A stretch of 64,000 bases of DNA from Epithemia pelagica (Eukaryota; Bacillariophyta; Bacillariophyceae; Surirellales; Surirellaceae), in contig OX337228.1 of the NCBI GenBank assembly GCA_946965045.2, positions 2,232,001-2,296,000 on the forward strand, read 5' to 3'. The translations under genes were made by a program, and so were the position numbers. Positions 1-10,029 of this stretch are shown one piece after another (the stretch's first letter is position 1; every line of letters starts with the position of its first letter). The notes below the pieces were generated by a model that was not told where the DNA came from, made no database searches, and worked only from the letters and a program-made list of their open reading frames with translations.

Positions 1-3000
1 TGCTTCAACACCTTAACATTCATCCTACGATTCCCTCACTGGATGACCAGGATTCGTCTCAAGAATTCAACGGTGCCCACCATGAACGAGTCGGCCCTAC
101 AGCAGACACGGTGGTTTCAACGGATCCACCACCCATGGCATACGTCCCGCGAGTCACGGAAAGTACCGTCGCGTCCCGTCCCCATAATATTCATATTCCG
201 TCGCAGCCACCATCCCCAGAGTCTCCACCTCAACGATACCGACCGGATCCGGATGCCTCTTTGTCGTCGGATCCTCTCAGTGGGTACAGTTCATATTCTC
301 GAGAAGTCATCTTAAACGGTGGTGATCAGTCCGTGTACCAACGATCCGTCAGTTTTGCGGATACCATTGAAGCGGCAGAGGAGGCGCTCTACGATGCCGA
401 CCTGTCTCCTGGTGGTAGTTTACTCGATGGCCGCCCTATCCCTACCGAGATCGTCACTCCTGGCCCTGGTCCAACCCCTACACCTGGTCTAGCCACACCA
501 CCCAGTCCTCCCGGTCCTACTCCACCTCCTACTGTTACCCTCGGTGTGAATGAAGTCTATGTGAGGTATCAAAGCACCTCTCGTGATGTTTTAGCTGGCT
601 TCGTGGTCCGTGGCGACTTTCACGGTGTGGCTCACCCCTATCTTCGTGGGTACATTGGGCCTGACCGATCGTCTCAACACTCGCACAAGAACTTCTACGC
701 TGTGCGTCGGGGCTGGAACCCGGGCATCTATACCTCCTGGGGAGATGCCTGGGTCCGTATTGCCGATTTTCGCTCCCTTACAGGCGACTCTCCCGAGTTC
801 GCAGGAGCGTCTACCTATGACGCCGCTGTGCGTTACCTGGGGTGGGACCCGCGCCTGTGTCCACCTCGCGGCCCGTTTCCACCTCTCCCATCCGTTCCCT
901 ACACCCAAGGCCCTTGGCCTCGCCCTATTGCCACCTTCACTCCCGAGGTGGTGGTCTCTCCTGTCCCTGTGACGGCACCCGCTTCGACCGATACCGCCTC
1001 ATTGGCCGTGCGCCTGGAATCTACTCTCCGGGACGCCTCCGTTCCCCCGGACACAGTTGCTCGGGTTGTTCGTGCCTTCCATGGGACTGCGGATCCTCCT
1101 CCTCCTTTGCCTGGTGTTGTCGGTTCGGGGGGTGGCAATGGTTTTACCGAAACACCCAGTGGCAAACTGCGGAGAGAACAAAAAGGGTTCCCGGAATTTC
1201 CGGCTACCGCCTTTACGGGAGAGCTGTTCGATCAGTTTTACGAGGTTGTACGCAACATCTTGTACATGCCTCACTGGCACCTCTCAAACGGCAGTACGAT
1301 CACTAGTCACACGACAACTCCTGAGAACGATCATGACCGTCTTGTGTCGCAGCAACTCCACTACCATTTGGTGGTAGCAATACAAGCAAAACGTAACCCC
1401 GTTGCACTTGGAGTTCTTTCGGAGTTGCAATCTGAGAAGGCCTATGGGGATGGAATCGTCCTTCTTGAGCGGTTACGGGCTATAGCCTACCCAACAACGA
1501 CAAGCTCCTTCTTCCATGACCTAGACACGTGGCAACGTCTCTCCCATCGCAACAAAGAGGATCTCACCACGTTTTATCGTCGGGCTAAGGAGGCACGAGC
1601 CCGCCTCCAAACCCACAAATATGAAGTGACCGACCTACAGTTCCGTGTTCGCTTTTATTACCTAGTGGTAAAGGGGCCCTATGGGCATGCAATGCGAACT
1701 CTCGAGGAGGAGTTCAAGTGCAACCGATTGGATCTATTCAATATGACAACCCAGGAACTGTTCATTAGCATACACCAAGAGTTTCGCGAAAACTGCTATA
1801 AATCCCGTACCACAATGGAAGTCTTGGATGGGAAGAGCAGTGGTCAAGGCGGTATCAAGGCACGACGTGTATCATCAAGCGCAGACGAGGAGGAAGACTA
1901 CACGGTTGTTGGTCCAAGCCTGACGGCGAGTGAGGCTAAACAGCAACACAAGGACTACAAGTGTCTAATGTGCAAGATACTCCGCAAGGGAAACAAGAAA
2001 GGGGGGCGAGGAATCCTCCCTACCTGGAAGTGCCCTCTCTTGAAAGAATGTGGTTTCACGGTCGAATATGATTATACCAAGGATAGTGTTATGAATCCGG
2101 AGGGGAAGCCTTCGTCATTCCCTTCTGGACGTCGGGGATCTACCGAAAGTAATCGGTCCGATGCTTCCAGCGGGGTCGGTCGACGTGTGCACGAGACGGT
2201 TCCTTCCAGCCCAGCTCCACAGGTCGAAACGGTTGGCAGTTCTGAGTCGTCCAATTGTAAGTTGTTGGGTCCCTCAAGGCTTCCATGTGACACGCTCTCA
2301 CTTACCTCCTGTCCTTCACCACAGAGTGATATACTCCCTGATTTGTCTGACGATTGGAGCGAAACTCCTTCTGACGATGATGGATCAGTTTCCTCTGGCC
2401 CATGGTTGATTGATAGTCGAGATAGTGATTGTAACGTGTTATTAGATGAAGATAGTTCCACCCCACTGTCGACCATTGAGGTTACACCAGTAACAGGTCG
2501 TCGCATCCATCCGTCGACTCCACCCATCGCCAGTCGTTCCCTTGTTTGTCCAGACTCTGGAGCTACTGCCGATATGTTCTGGGATCGTGCCTTGTTTGTA
2601 GACACCGAGTATGAAGAAGTTTCGGGTCAATTCGTCGAGATGGGAGATGGTTGCCGTGTTCCTATTGCAGGCCGTGGTTCTGTCCAATTCCACATGGACG
2701 GTCATAATGTCCGGTTAGCAGATTGCTACCACGTCCCCGACCTCGACGTTCACTTGATGTCGATCCGTGTTCACCGTCGCCGTGGTGCCGGCTGTTGTTT
2801 TGTCGCTGATGACCGGGGCATGTCGTTGACTTTTCCCACCTTTGTGGTATCGGTTGATGACCATTCGGACCCATTGATTCCTATTACGGCCTGTTCGCCA
2901 TCCTTATCTCTGGACGCCTTGTCTTACTGTGATGGTCATGGGAGTGTCTTGTACGGTCGCGCGTGTCATCTCGTTGGTCGCCGCATGAGTACTCGATCCC

Positions 3001-6000
3001 AAACTCAGAAAGACTCGTCGTTGCCCCATTCTTCGGTTGAGTCTCCCCCTCTTCCCTCGTGCTATGTTTCGGATACTGGTGTGGGTAAAACTCGCCGGCA
3101 TACCCCTTTTGAGTTGCATCGTTTGTTCGGCAACCGCACCGTGGGTGATTTTGCTCGGCTGCAGGAGGTTGGTAGTGGGTTGCAAGTGGTAGATGCTCAG
3201 GAGGCTGTGCCCACTGTGGGTGATTTCACCACCATCGACCAGCGTCGTCGCGGTCCTTCCCGTCGTCGTGAGCGTGCAAAGCTGGATTTGGTGGGTATGG
3301 ATATTGGTTACGGGTCCGGCACATCTCCGGGCGGCTACAACTATTGTTTGACTCTTGTGGACAGTGCTACGCGTATGGTATTTTGTTATGGTTTACAACG
3401 GCTTACGGGCGGTGATCTACAGGACGCCTTTTGGCGTTTCCTTATTGATGCTGGTGGCATTCCGCGGACGGTTCAGTGCGACTTCGACTCTCGGTTTCTC
3501 GGTGGCAGTATGGCTGGGTTCCTGAAGAGCCTCCGCGTGGTCGTTCGCTCTGCTTCTCCCCGTCGTCAATCTTCCAACGGCCTTGTCGAACGGACTTGGC
3601 GCACGGGCGTCCGCATGGCTCGTTCGTTTCTGGCAGAGGCGAAACTCCCTCGGGCCTATTGGTTTTGGGCCTTACGTGAATCCTTTCACCGGATGAATCT
3701 TCTCCCGGTCCAAGTGGAGTCGTCTCGTTGGTCGACTCCCCTCGAACTTTTCTATTCCTGTCGACCCGACTACCGGGTTCTCTTTCCCTTTGGGTCCATT
3801 GGTTATTTTCATCGGCCGACGGATGGTCGTCGCTCCCGACAGACCTTTGAAGCCCGTAGTTTTGTTGGCATCGCCGTGGGGCGCAGTGATTTTTGCAACG
3901 GGTTGATCTTCTACAACCCTGATTTGCGTGCTTTTTCGGTGTCCTCCGATTATTCGTTGGATTGTGACCGGAGTGTTCAGGACGCCTTCCCCTCTCAGGT
4001 GTACGATGGGGGGCTCCAACTCTCGTTATGGGCTCGTGACCACGAGTCGAAGTCTATTTACCCTCCCGGCACACCGATATTTTGGCGACCGCCCGGCACC
4101 ACCGACCGTTGTCAAGCGGTGGTCCTACAAGTTCCAACTTCACGAACTCCCACGTACAATATTCGTCCGACCAACCCTGCCTCCGATGATCTAGTGGAAG
4201 TCTCTAGCGACGCAGTATGGGGGGTAAATGACCTTAAACAAGGCCAACCACCGTCTCCATCGGCACCCGACGATAATCCACCGACTACGGAAGTTCCCAC
4301 GGAAGCCAATGACCCCTTGCGCCCATCCTGGCTTCGGGACCATGAGGCGGTGACAGTGCAGGTGGATGGTCATGGGTATGTTCAGGGTGAACTCCAGATT
4401 GACGAATATGGAGAGTGGGAATTTGTCAGTCGTGATAAACTTGTCAACAATCAACGACTTGTACTGCCCTTGCCAGATCTAGCACACGCCTACCGCGAGC
4501 AGTTACAGCTTGGTACTCTTATTCCGGGGTGGACGTTAGGGAAGCAGAAGGTGAGCGGACAATTTGTCTCAGCCAGTGGTCTAGATCACAAGAAAGCACC
4601 AGCTAGTCTGATGAACTTGGGGTCGCTCAGTTCCAATGACCGAAAGATTTGGTCAGAGTCTTATGGGGAGGAGCATGGGAGCCTGTGTGGAATGGACGTC
4701 TTCGACGAAATCGACGCAGCCACCTACGCCAGATACAAGGAGGCCGGGTTCACTACAATTCCCACCATGAACATATTCACCATCAAGCCAGACGAATTGG
4801 GGAACCCATATCGGGCTAAGAGCAGGATCGTGGTCCTTGGAAACCTGGAAGAACGGGTTTGGACCAATGCGGATCGCTACGCACCAGTACTACAATCCAC
4901 CAGTTGTCGTTTGCTGCTGTCCATGGCTGTGTCAATGGGAAGGGTGGCAAAACAAGGCGACTGTAAGAATGCCTTTTGCCAACCCGAATTACCGGAAGAT
5001 GAGGTAGTCATTTGTCAGCCACCAAAGGGATGTCCCATTAGCAAACCCGGAACCTACTGGCGGTTGAAGAAGACGCTCTATGGCCTGCGTCGGAGCCCAC
5101 GTCATTGGTACGATAAGTTTGTGGAAGTACTAATGACGGAACTTGGCTTCGAGCGTTGTACGAACGATCCATGCGTCTTGATTGGTAGAGCTACGGAAGA
5201 TGGTCCACCAATCTACGTGGGAGTATATGTGGACGACTTCATTTATTTCAGCAGTGACCCCGAGAGTGAGAAGTGGTTCGAAACTGCCCTTGGGAAGGTA
5301 CTCACTGTGGATTTCATGGGACCTGTAACTTACTTTCTTGGTTGTCGGTACCAATGGAATCGGACCCCTACTGGGGGGCTCAGCCTCCACGTCTCACAAC
5401 CCGGATTCACTGAACAATTGTTGCAAAAGTTTAACATGGCTGATTGCAATCCCGCAACGAGTCCTTATCGATCCGGAATACCAATCGACCGTATTGACAT
5501 CGCCACAACCACTCCAGAGAACAATCCACTCGTGACAACGTATCGATCCCTTATGGGGGGTCTCACCTGGCTAGCCATTAGCACTCGTCCAGATATCGCC
5601 GTGGCACACAAACTTTTGAGTCGACACATCACCAACCCTAGTCCTGGGCACATGGAGGCCGCCAAGCATGTCCTACGGTATCTGCGGGGTACACCAGACA
5701 ATGGCCTGATGTTTGTGGAGTATTCACGCGACAATCCTATCCATGGTTACATCTCTTGGCCACCGAATGTACCACCACCATCACACCATAGCAGTGGAAA
5801 GTACACCGATTCTAATTGGGGTCCCCAGGATGCATCTCGGCCATTGCCAGAGGAAGAGGAAACCCGCACCGTCACCGACGACGAGTGTAAGTCACTGCAA
5901 GGAGCGGTTATTGTCCGAAGTGGTGGACCAATTTGGTGGAAGGTTGAGCGGGAAGACCGGTGTAGTCGTAGCTCATGCGAAGCAGAGATCAAGTCGATGG

Positions 6001-6503
6001 ACTTGGCGACAAAGGAAGCGCAACATCTCATATATTTGATGGAAGAACTCGGTCTTTCGGATACACACACACCCATCCCATTATATAACGACAACAAAAG
6101 GTCAGTGGACTGGAGTGGCACGGGGGCCATCACCAAGCGCCTTCGACACATCAACATGCGACATGTCGCTATTCGCGACGCTATCCAAGCCAAAGAAGTG
6201 GTTGTCCACCATATCCCGGGTAATGTGAACCCAGCTGATTTGCTCACGAAAGAGCATCGAGACGTTGGTCATTTCCAAGAACTCCGTAACATCTTGGTTC
6301 CTCAGTTGACAGGAGTGGGGGGTGTTGGAAATACCAACGAAAGTGAGATCGCCCGGCGCGGTCAGAAGGCCAGTCACGAATTACCAAAGACAAGACCAAA
6401 GACGAGAGCTAAGCAAGTGAGTTGGGCCGACGTAGTGCGTGGACGAAGAGTAGAGCAAAGATCTTATAATTTTACATCCTTTGGAAAACCCACTCCGTTC
6501 TAA
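1..6503 (+). mobile_element. Ty1/copia LTR retrotransposon body, 5' end outside window
   Basis: One continuous frame carries gag, protease, integrase, reverse transcriptase and RNase H in the copia order (integrase before reverse transcriptase). The frame is open from base 3, so the element begins upstream of the window, and no 5' LTR or primer-binding site is visible. There are no internal stops, so the copy looks young. After the stop at 6503 I see neither a clear polypurine tract nor a confident LTR. The STT3 start codon lies only 187 bp downstream, so any 3' LTR must be short, or overlap the STT3 5' region, or be missing. TGTCGGGACT at 6541 resembles the usual copia LTR start but lacks an adjacent purine tract. 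Confidence 0.9.
3..6503 (+). CDS. gag-pol polyprotein of copia-type retrotransposon (5' partial)
   Basis: The first in-frame ATG in the window is at 135, but the frame is open upstream of it, so the true start is probably outside. Counting from base 111: a proline-rich N-terminus, then a gag-like region around residues 350-600. A Cys-rich stretch near 620-660 (CLMC...C..C) stands where a CCHC knuckle would be expected. The aspartic protease has DSGA at about 815-818. The integrase triad is D1064, D1124 and E1160, giving the D-35-E spacing. Reverse transcriptase has YVDD at 1706-1709. RNase H lies at about 1880-2060, followed by a basic tail. It would copy the element RNA to DNA and integrate it. 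Family and domain order are firm; the exact gag boundaries are not. Confidence 0.93.
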   Translation, partial: LQHLNIHPTIPSLDDQDSSQEFNGAHHERVGPTADTVVSTDPPPMAYVPRVTESTVASRPHNIHIPSQPPSPESPPQRYRPDPDASLSSDPLSGYSSYSREVILNGGDQSVYQRSVSFADTIEAAEEALYDADLSPGGSLLDGRPIPTEIVTPGPGPTPTPGLATPPSPPGPTPPPTVTLGVNEVYVRYQSTSRDVLAGFVVRGDFHGVAHPYLRGYIGPDRSSQHSHKNFYAVRRGWNPGIYTSWGDAWVRIADFRSLTGDSPEFAGASTYDAAVRYLGWDPRLCPPRGPFPPLPSVPYTQGPWPRPIATFTPEVVVSPVPVTAPASTDTASLAVRLESTLRDASVPPDTVARVVRAFHGTADPPPPLPGVVGSGGGNGFTETPSGKLRREQKGFPEFPATAFTGELFDQFYEVVRNILYMPHWHLSNGSTITSHTTTPENDHDRLVSQQLHYHLVVAIQAKRNPVALGVLSELQSEKAYGDGIVLLERLRAIAYPTTTSSFFHDLDTWQRLSHRNKEDLTTFYRRAKEARARLQTHKYEVTDLQFRVRFYYLVVKGPYGHAMRTLEEEFKCNRLDLFNMTTQELFISIHQEFRENCYKSRTTMEVLDGKSSGQGGIKARRVSSSADEEEDYTVVGPSLTASEAKQQHKDYKCLMCKILRKGNKKGGRGILPTWKCPLLKECGFTVEYDYTKDSVMNPEGKPSSFPSGRRGSTESNRSDASSGVGRRVHETVPSSPAPQVETVGSSESSNCKLLGPSRLPCDTLSLTSCPSPQSDILPDLSDDWSETPSDDDGSVSSGPWLIDSRDSDCNVLLDEDSSTPLSTIEVTPVTGRRIHPSTPPIASRSLVCPDSGATADMFWDRALFVDTEYEEVSGQFVEMGDGCRVPIAGRGSVQFHMDGHNVRLADCYHVPDLDVHLMSIRVHRRRGAGCCFVADDRGMSLTFPTFVVSVDDHSDPLIPITACSPSLSLDALSYCDGHGSVLYGRACHLVGRRMSTRSQTQKDSSLPHSSVESPPLPSCYVSDTGVGKTRRHTPFELHRLFGNRTVGDFARLQEVGSGLQVVDAQEAVPTVGDFTTIDQRRRGPSRRRERAKLDLVGMDIGYGSGTSPGGYNYCLTLVDSATRMVFCYGLQRLTGGDLQDAFWRFLIDAGGIPRTVQCDFDSRFLGGSMAGFLKSLRVVVRSASPRRQSSNGLVERTWRTGVRMARSFLAEAKLPRAYWFWALRESFHRMNLLPVQVESSRWSTPLELFYSCRPDYRVLFPFGSIGYFHRPTDGRRSRQTFEARSFVGIAVGRSDFCNGLIFYNPDLRAFSVSSDYSLDCDRSVQDAFPSQVYDGGLQLSLWARDHESKSIYPPGTPIFWRPPGTTDRCQAVVLQVPTSRTPTYNIRPTNPASDDLVEVSSDAVWGVNDLKQGQPPSPSAPDDNPPTTEVPTEANDPLRPSWLRDHEAVTVQVDGHGYVQGELQIDEYGEWEFVSRDKLVNNQRLVLPLPDLAHAYREQLQLGTLIPGWTLGKQKVSGQFVSASGLDHKKAPASLMNLGSLSSNDRKIWSESYGEEHGSLCGMDVFDEIDAATYARYKEAGFTTIPTMNIFTIKPDELGNPYRAKSRIVVLGNLEERVWTNADRYAPVLQSTSCRLLLSMAVSMGRVAKQGDCKNAFCQPELPEDEVVICQPPKGCPISKPGTYWRLKKTLYGLRRSPRHWYDKFVEVLMTELGFERCTNDPCVLIGRATEDGPPIYVGVYVDDFIYFSSDPESEKWFETALGKVLTVDFMGPVTYFLGCRYQWNRTPTGGLSLHVSQPGFTEQLLQKFNMADCNPATSPYRSGIPIDRIDIATTTPENNPLVTTYRSLMGGLTWLAISTRPDIAVAHKLLSRHITNPSPGHMEAAKHVLRYLRGTPDNGLMFVEYSRDNPIHGYISWPPNVPPPSHHSSGKYTDSNWGPQDASRPLPEEEETRTVTDDECKSLQGAVIVRSGGPIWWKVEREDRCSRSSCEAEIKSMDLATKEAQHLIYLMEELGLSDTHTPIPLYNDNKRSVDWSGTGAITKRLRHINMRHVAIRDAIQAKEVVVHHIPGNVNPADLLTKEHRDVGHFQELRNILVPQLTGVGGVGNTNESEIARRGQKASHELPKTRPKTRAKQVSWADVVRGRRVEQRSYNFTSFGKPTPF

Positions 6504-6689
6504 CAATTCCCCACCGCTTTTTTTGCCATTAATCATGACGTGTCGGGACTGTTTTGAGTCATGGTCATAGTTTCATGAGAAATATTGCTCTTCCTGTTTC
6601 GACCGCGATCCGCGGTGGTTGTTCAGATCTTTGTCTTTGTTGGTGGGTTGTCGAAGCAATACGACGACGACAATACCAAAGGGATCAAG

Positions 6690-9600
6690 ATGGGTCGCAG
6701 CAGCAACCACAACAATGCACATAGCAAGAAGAGCAACTCTGCTGCTCAAGAAGCCAAAGGGATGAGTGCGAAGGGGGCGGACGCGAAGAAAGATACGGAA
6801 GAGGAAGGTGTGACGGATGCCATTTCCGGCGGAAGCAGCGACAGTGAAAGTGGGAAGGACCCTTCAACACTTTATGTCATTGTTTGGTCCGTGGTAACCC
6901 TGATGTGCTTGCAAGTGCTTTACCAAGCATGTATGGAAGCGTACGATATTCGCTTGTATGCCATTCGTGAATATGGTCGAGTCATTCATGAATTCGACCC
7001 TTATTTCAACTACCGAGCCACTGAATATCTCTACGCAAATGGATGGAAGGCCTTTTCGCAGTGGTTCGACTACATGTCCTGGTATCCACTCGGACGACCA
7101 GTGGGTACTACTATCTACCCAGGCATGCAAGTGACATCGGTATGGATCAAGAATCATGTTTTGCCCAATTGGTCCATCAATGATATTTGCTGTTTTGTGC
7201 CCGCCTGGTTTGGCGTGACTGCGACTCTGGCCGTTGCCTTTTTGACCTATGTATGTACATCTGCGAACAACTACAAATGTTCTCTCAATACCATTCCGGT
7301 GGTCGGTCACATTTACCAAGTTGTTGTTCCACCGGTCATTCGCTTTGTCCTCCACTGGAGTCGCAAGTTGCTCGGAACTACCTTTGGTCTAGGAGTCTAT
7401 TATCGACGTGCGGCCCTCAGCTCGGGAATCTCTGCTCCTCCTGCTACTACCACAATTTTGACGTCATGGACTCCCTCTTTGTGTGCCACCGCGGCGGCTT
7501 GTATCATGAGCATTGTGCCTGCTCATTTATTGCGAAGTGTGGGGGGTGGCTATGACAATGAGAGCATTGCTATGACAGCCATGGTTTTGACTTTTGCCTG
7601 TTGGTGCAAGGCACTCGAGGACAATGTCTCACAATACGTCACAATCTTGTGGGGCACCATTACGGGGCTTGCCTACTTTTATATGGTGGCCGCCTGGGGT
7701 GGCTTTACCTTTGTCTTGAATCTCGTTGGTGTCCATGCTTCGTATTTGGTCTTTACGGGAAATTACTCCACCAAACTTCATCGGGCCTACACTTCCTTTT
7801 TTGCTGTGGGAACCATTTTGGCCATTCAAGTGCCGGTGGTAGGATGGACGCCCTTGAAATCATTGGAACAGTTGGGACCCTTTTTGGCCTTTGGAGGGAT
7901 GCAACTCATTGAGGTTTGCGAAGTCATGAAACGACAATACGAAAAGAAGCATGGTCGATCCATGTCCTTTGTGCAAGCTTGGAAGTTGCGTATACAGGTG
8001 TTTGCTGTCGCTGCTGTCCTTGCTTTGGCCGTTGTGTTTTTACTCTTACCTACAGGTTATTTTGGTCCGCTTAGTAGCCGCGTTCGGGGATTGTTTGTGA
8101 AACACACCAAAACTGGAAATCCTTTGGTCGATTCCGTTGCAGAGCATCAAGCGGCTAACCCATCGGCGTACTTCCAGTACCTCAATCAAGTTGTCTATCT
8201 TGCGCCCGTCGGCCTTGCCATGACTTTATTGGCCTTTACCAACGACGCGTCTTCATTTTTGGTGGTGTATTCGGTTGCTGCCTATTACTTTTCCCATCGC
8301 ATGGTCCGTCTTATTCTCTTGACTGCGCCTATTGCGTCTGCTCTGGGTGGTATCGCTATTGGTCGCATGATTGCATGGGGCCTCTCCGGTATCGTGCCGG
8401 TCGAACAGACGGTCGACCCCACGGCATCCGAACCGAGTAGCAGTGCCAAGTCAAGCAAAAACAAGCGCAAGAAGGGACGAAAAGGAAGCTGTTCCAAGAC
8501 GGATGAGGACAACCTTGGTTGGGCGTCCTATTCGGAGTCCTGGTGGAGTCGTATTGTTCGTGCCGCTGTCGTTGCGTTTGCTCTAAAGGAAGCCTTTCCT
8601 TTGGCGAAAGACTTCCGAGCAATGGCACACGAGCTTGCTGGACACCTCTCCCATCCAACTATTATTCAGAAGGCTCAAACACGTGATGGTCAAACAATCA
8701 AGGTGGATGACTATCGTGACGCTTACTTTTGGCTTCGTGATCACACGCCCGAAGATGCCCGAATCATGGCATGGTGGGACTACGGCTACCAAATCACAGG
8801 TATCTCCAATCGTACCACGATAGCCGATGGAAATACCTGGAACCACGAACATATTGCCTTTCTTGGGAGGACGCTGACAGCACCAGAAAAGGAGGCCCAC
8901 CGTATTGCCCGACATTTGGCCGACTTTGTTTTGGTATGGGCCGGTGGCGGTGGAGATGATTTGGCCAAGAGTCCGCATCTTCGCCGAATTGCAAACTCTG
9001 TCTATCGTGGACTTTGCTCAGAACCCACATGTCAAGAATTTGGCTTCTATTCTGACCGAACACCTACCCCGCAAATGGAACAGTCGTTGCTCTACAAGCT
9101 TTGTCTAGGTGGCCTGCGAGGTGATGTTCAAGTTGACAAGAATCGATTCCGTGAAGTATATCGATCGAAATATGGCAAAGTCCGAATCTATAAAATCATG
9201 AGTGTTTCCGCCGAGTCCAAGGAATGGGTGGCAAATCCCGACAATCGCGTGTGTGACGCTCCGGGCAGTTGGTTCTGCCGCGGCCAGTATCCACCCGCCC
9301 TAGAGAAGATTCTGAAGGAGAAGAAGGACTTCAAGCAACTGGAAGATTTCAACGCAAAGAGTGAGGATGACTCAGATTACCAAAGAGAATATTTTGACAA
9401 CTTGTTGAATCGAAAGACCTCTGAAGCAACGCCTCGAAAACAAAAGGCTGCTGCGGCGCCAACTTCGGATCTGAAAACGCAAGACCTCAACAACTTTAAA
9501 AATGAGATTGATGAAGAAGACATTGATATCATCAACGAGAATTGGGAAAACACCCCACTGACGACAATGATGTGGGAACTTATTGCTGAGAACAACTTTG

Positions 9601-9797
9601 ATGAGTTTTACCAGATCATTCAGGAAAATCCTTCTTTAGTGCATGTACGCAGCGAGGACGGACGAGGACCAATGTGGTGGGCTCACGAGCATGGACGAGG
9701 AAAGATGGTTCAGATAATGAAGAAGTTAAAGGTCCGTGAAGATCGCACGGATGAGAAAGGTATGACTCCTCTTGATGTATCCAAGCTCAAGAAGTAA
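6690..9797 (+). CDS. STT3: Oligosaccharyltransferase catalytic subunit STT3 with ankyrin-like C-terminus
   Basis: This is the catalytic subunit of the ER oligosaccharyltransferase, which moves the lipid-linked glycan onto Asn-X-Ser/Thr. The start chosen is the first ATG in the frame (6690; MGRSSNHNN), giving 1,035 aa; an upstream extension would need a non-ATG start. Visible features: a low-complexity cytosolic N-terminus, many membrane segments from about residue 65 to 640, the first luminal loop with the acidic motif EFDPYFNYRATEYL, and the signature WWDYGYQ near residue 694. A lysine/serine-rich insert precedes the last membrane segment. STT3 is usually 700-850 aa; here about 80 C-terminal residues read as two ankyrin-like repeats (NPSLVHVRSEDGRGPMWWA; DEKGMTPLDV). 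The gene is convergent with the next one. Confidence 0.95.
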   Translation: MGRSSNHNNAHSKKSNSAAQEAKGMSAKGADAKKDTEEEGVTDAISGGSSDSESGKDPSTLYVIVWSVVTLMCLQVLYQACMEAYDIRLYAIREYGRVIHEFDPYFNYRATEYLYANGWKAFSQWFDYMSWYPLGRPVGTTIYPGMQVTSVWIKNHVLPNWSINDICCFVPAWFGVTATLAVAFLTYVCTSANNYKCSLNTIPVVGHIYQVVVPPVIRFVLHWSRKLLGTTFGLGVYYRRAALSSGISAPPATTTILTSWTPSLCATAAACIMSIVPAHLLRSVGGGYDNESIAMTAMVLTFACWCKALEDNVSQYVTILWGTITGLAYFYMVAAWGGFTFVLNLVGVHASYLVFTGNYSTKLHRAYTSFFAVGTILAIQVPVVGWTPLKSLEQLGPFLAFGGMQLIEVCEVMKRQYEKKHGRSMSFVQAWKLRIQVFAVAAVLALAVVFLLLPTGYFGPLSSRVRGLFVKHTKTGNPLVDSVAEHQAANPSAYFQYLNQVVYLAPVGLAMTLLAFTNDASSFLVVYSVAAYYFSHRMVRLILLTAPIASALGGIAIGRMIAWGLSGIVPVEQTVDPTASEPSSSAKSSKNKRKKGRKGSCSKTDEDNLGWASYSESWWSRIVRAAVVAFALKEAFPLAKDFRAMAHELAGHLSHPTIIQKAQTRDGQTIKVDDYRDAYFWLRDHTPEDARIMAWWDYGYQITGISNRTTIADGNTWNHEHIAFLGRTLTAPEKEAHRIARHLADFVLVWAGGGGDDLAKSPHLRRIANSVYRGLCSEPTCQEFGFYSDRTPTPQMEQSLLYKLCLGGLRGDVQVDKNRFREVYRSKYGKVRIYKIMSVSAESKEWVANPDNRVCDAPGSWFCRGQYPPALEKILKEKKDFKQLEDFNAKSEDDSDYQREYFDNLLNRKTSEATPRKQKAAAAPTSDLKTQDLNNFKNEIDEEDIDIINENWENTPLTTMMWELIAENNFDEFYQIIQENPSLVHVRSEDGRGPMWWAHEHGRGKMVQIMKKLKVREDRTDEKGMTPLDVSKLKK

Positions 9798-10029
9798 GGT
9801 GAGATGAAAGCATTTGTACCCTGGAAATAAATTCTACGTTCAATCCAATAGTCTCTAAAGTAGAGCCTTGGGAAGTCTATTAGGAGATGACAGGAATCAA
9901 ACCAATTTAGACCGAGTACCAGAAAACTGTTCCAATGGAAGAAAGATCCGAACGAAACTTGAAATTCACCAATTTGGAGAAAACTGAAATGGATGTTCAC
10001 GCCTGTTTGTAAATCAAGGGACTTTTGGA

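Noticed and set aside
6541-6690. Possible 3' LTR of the copia element starting TGTCGGGACT
   Set aside because: No polypurine tract precedes it and the 5' LTR is outside the window, so it cannot be supported. It is kept only as an open question.
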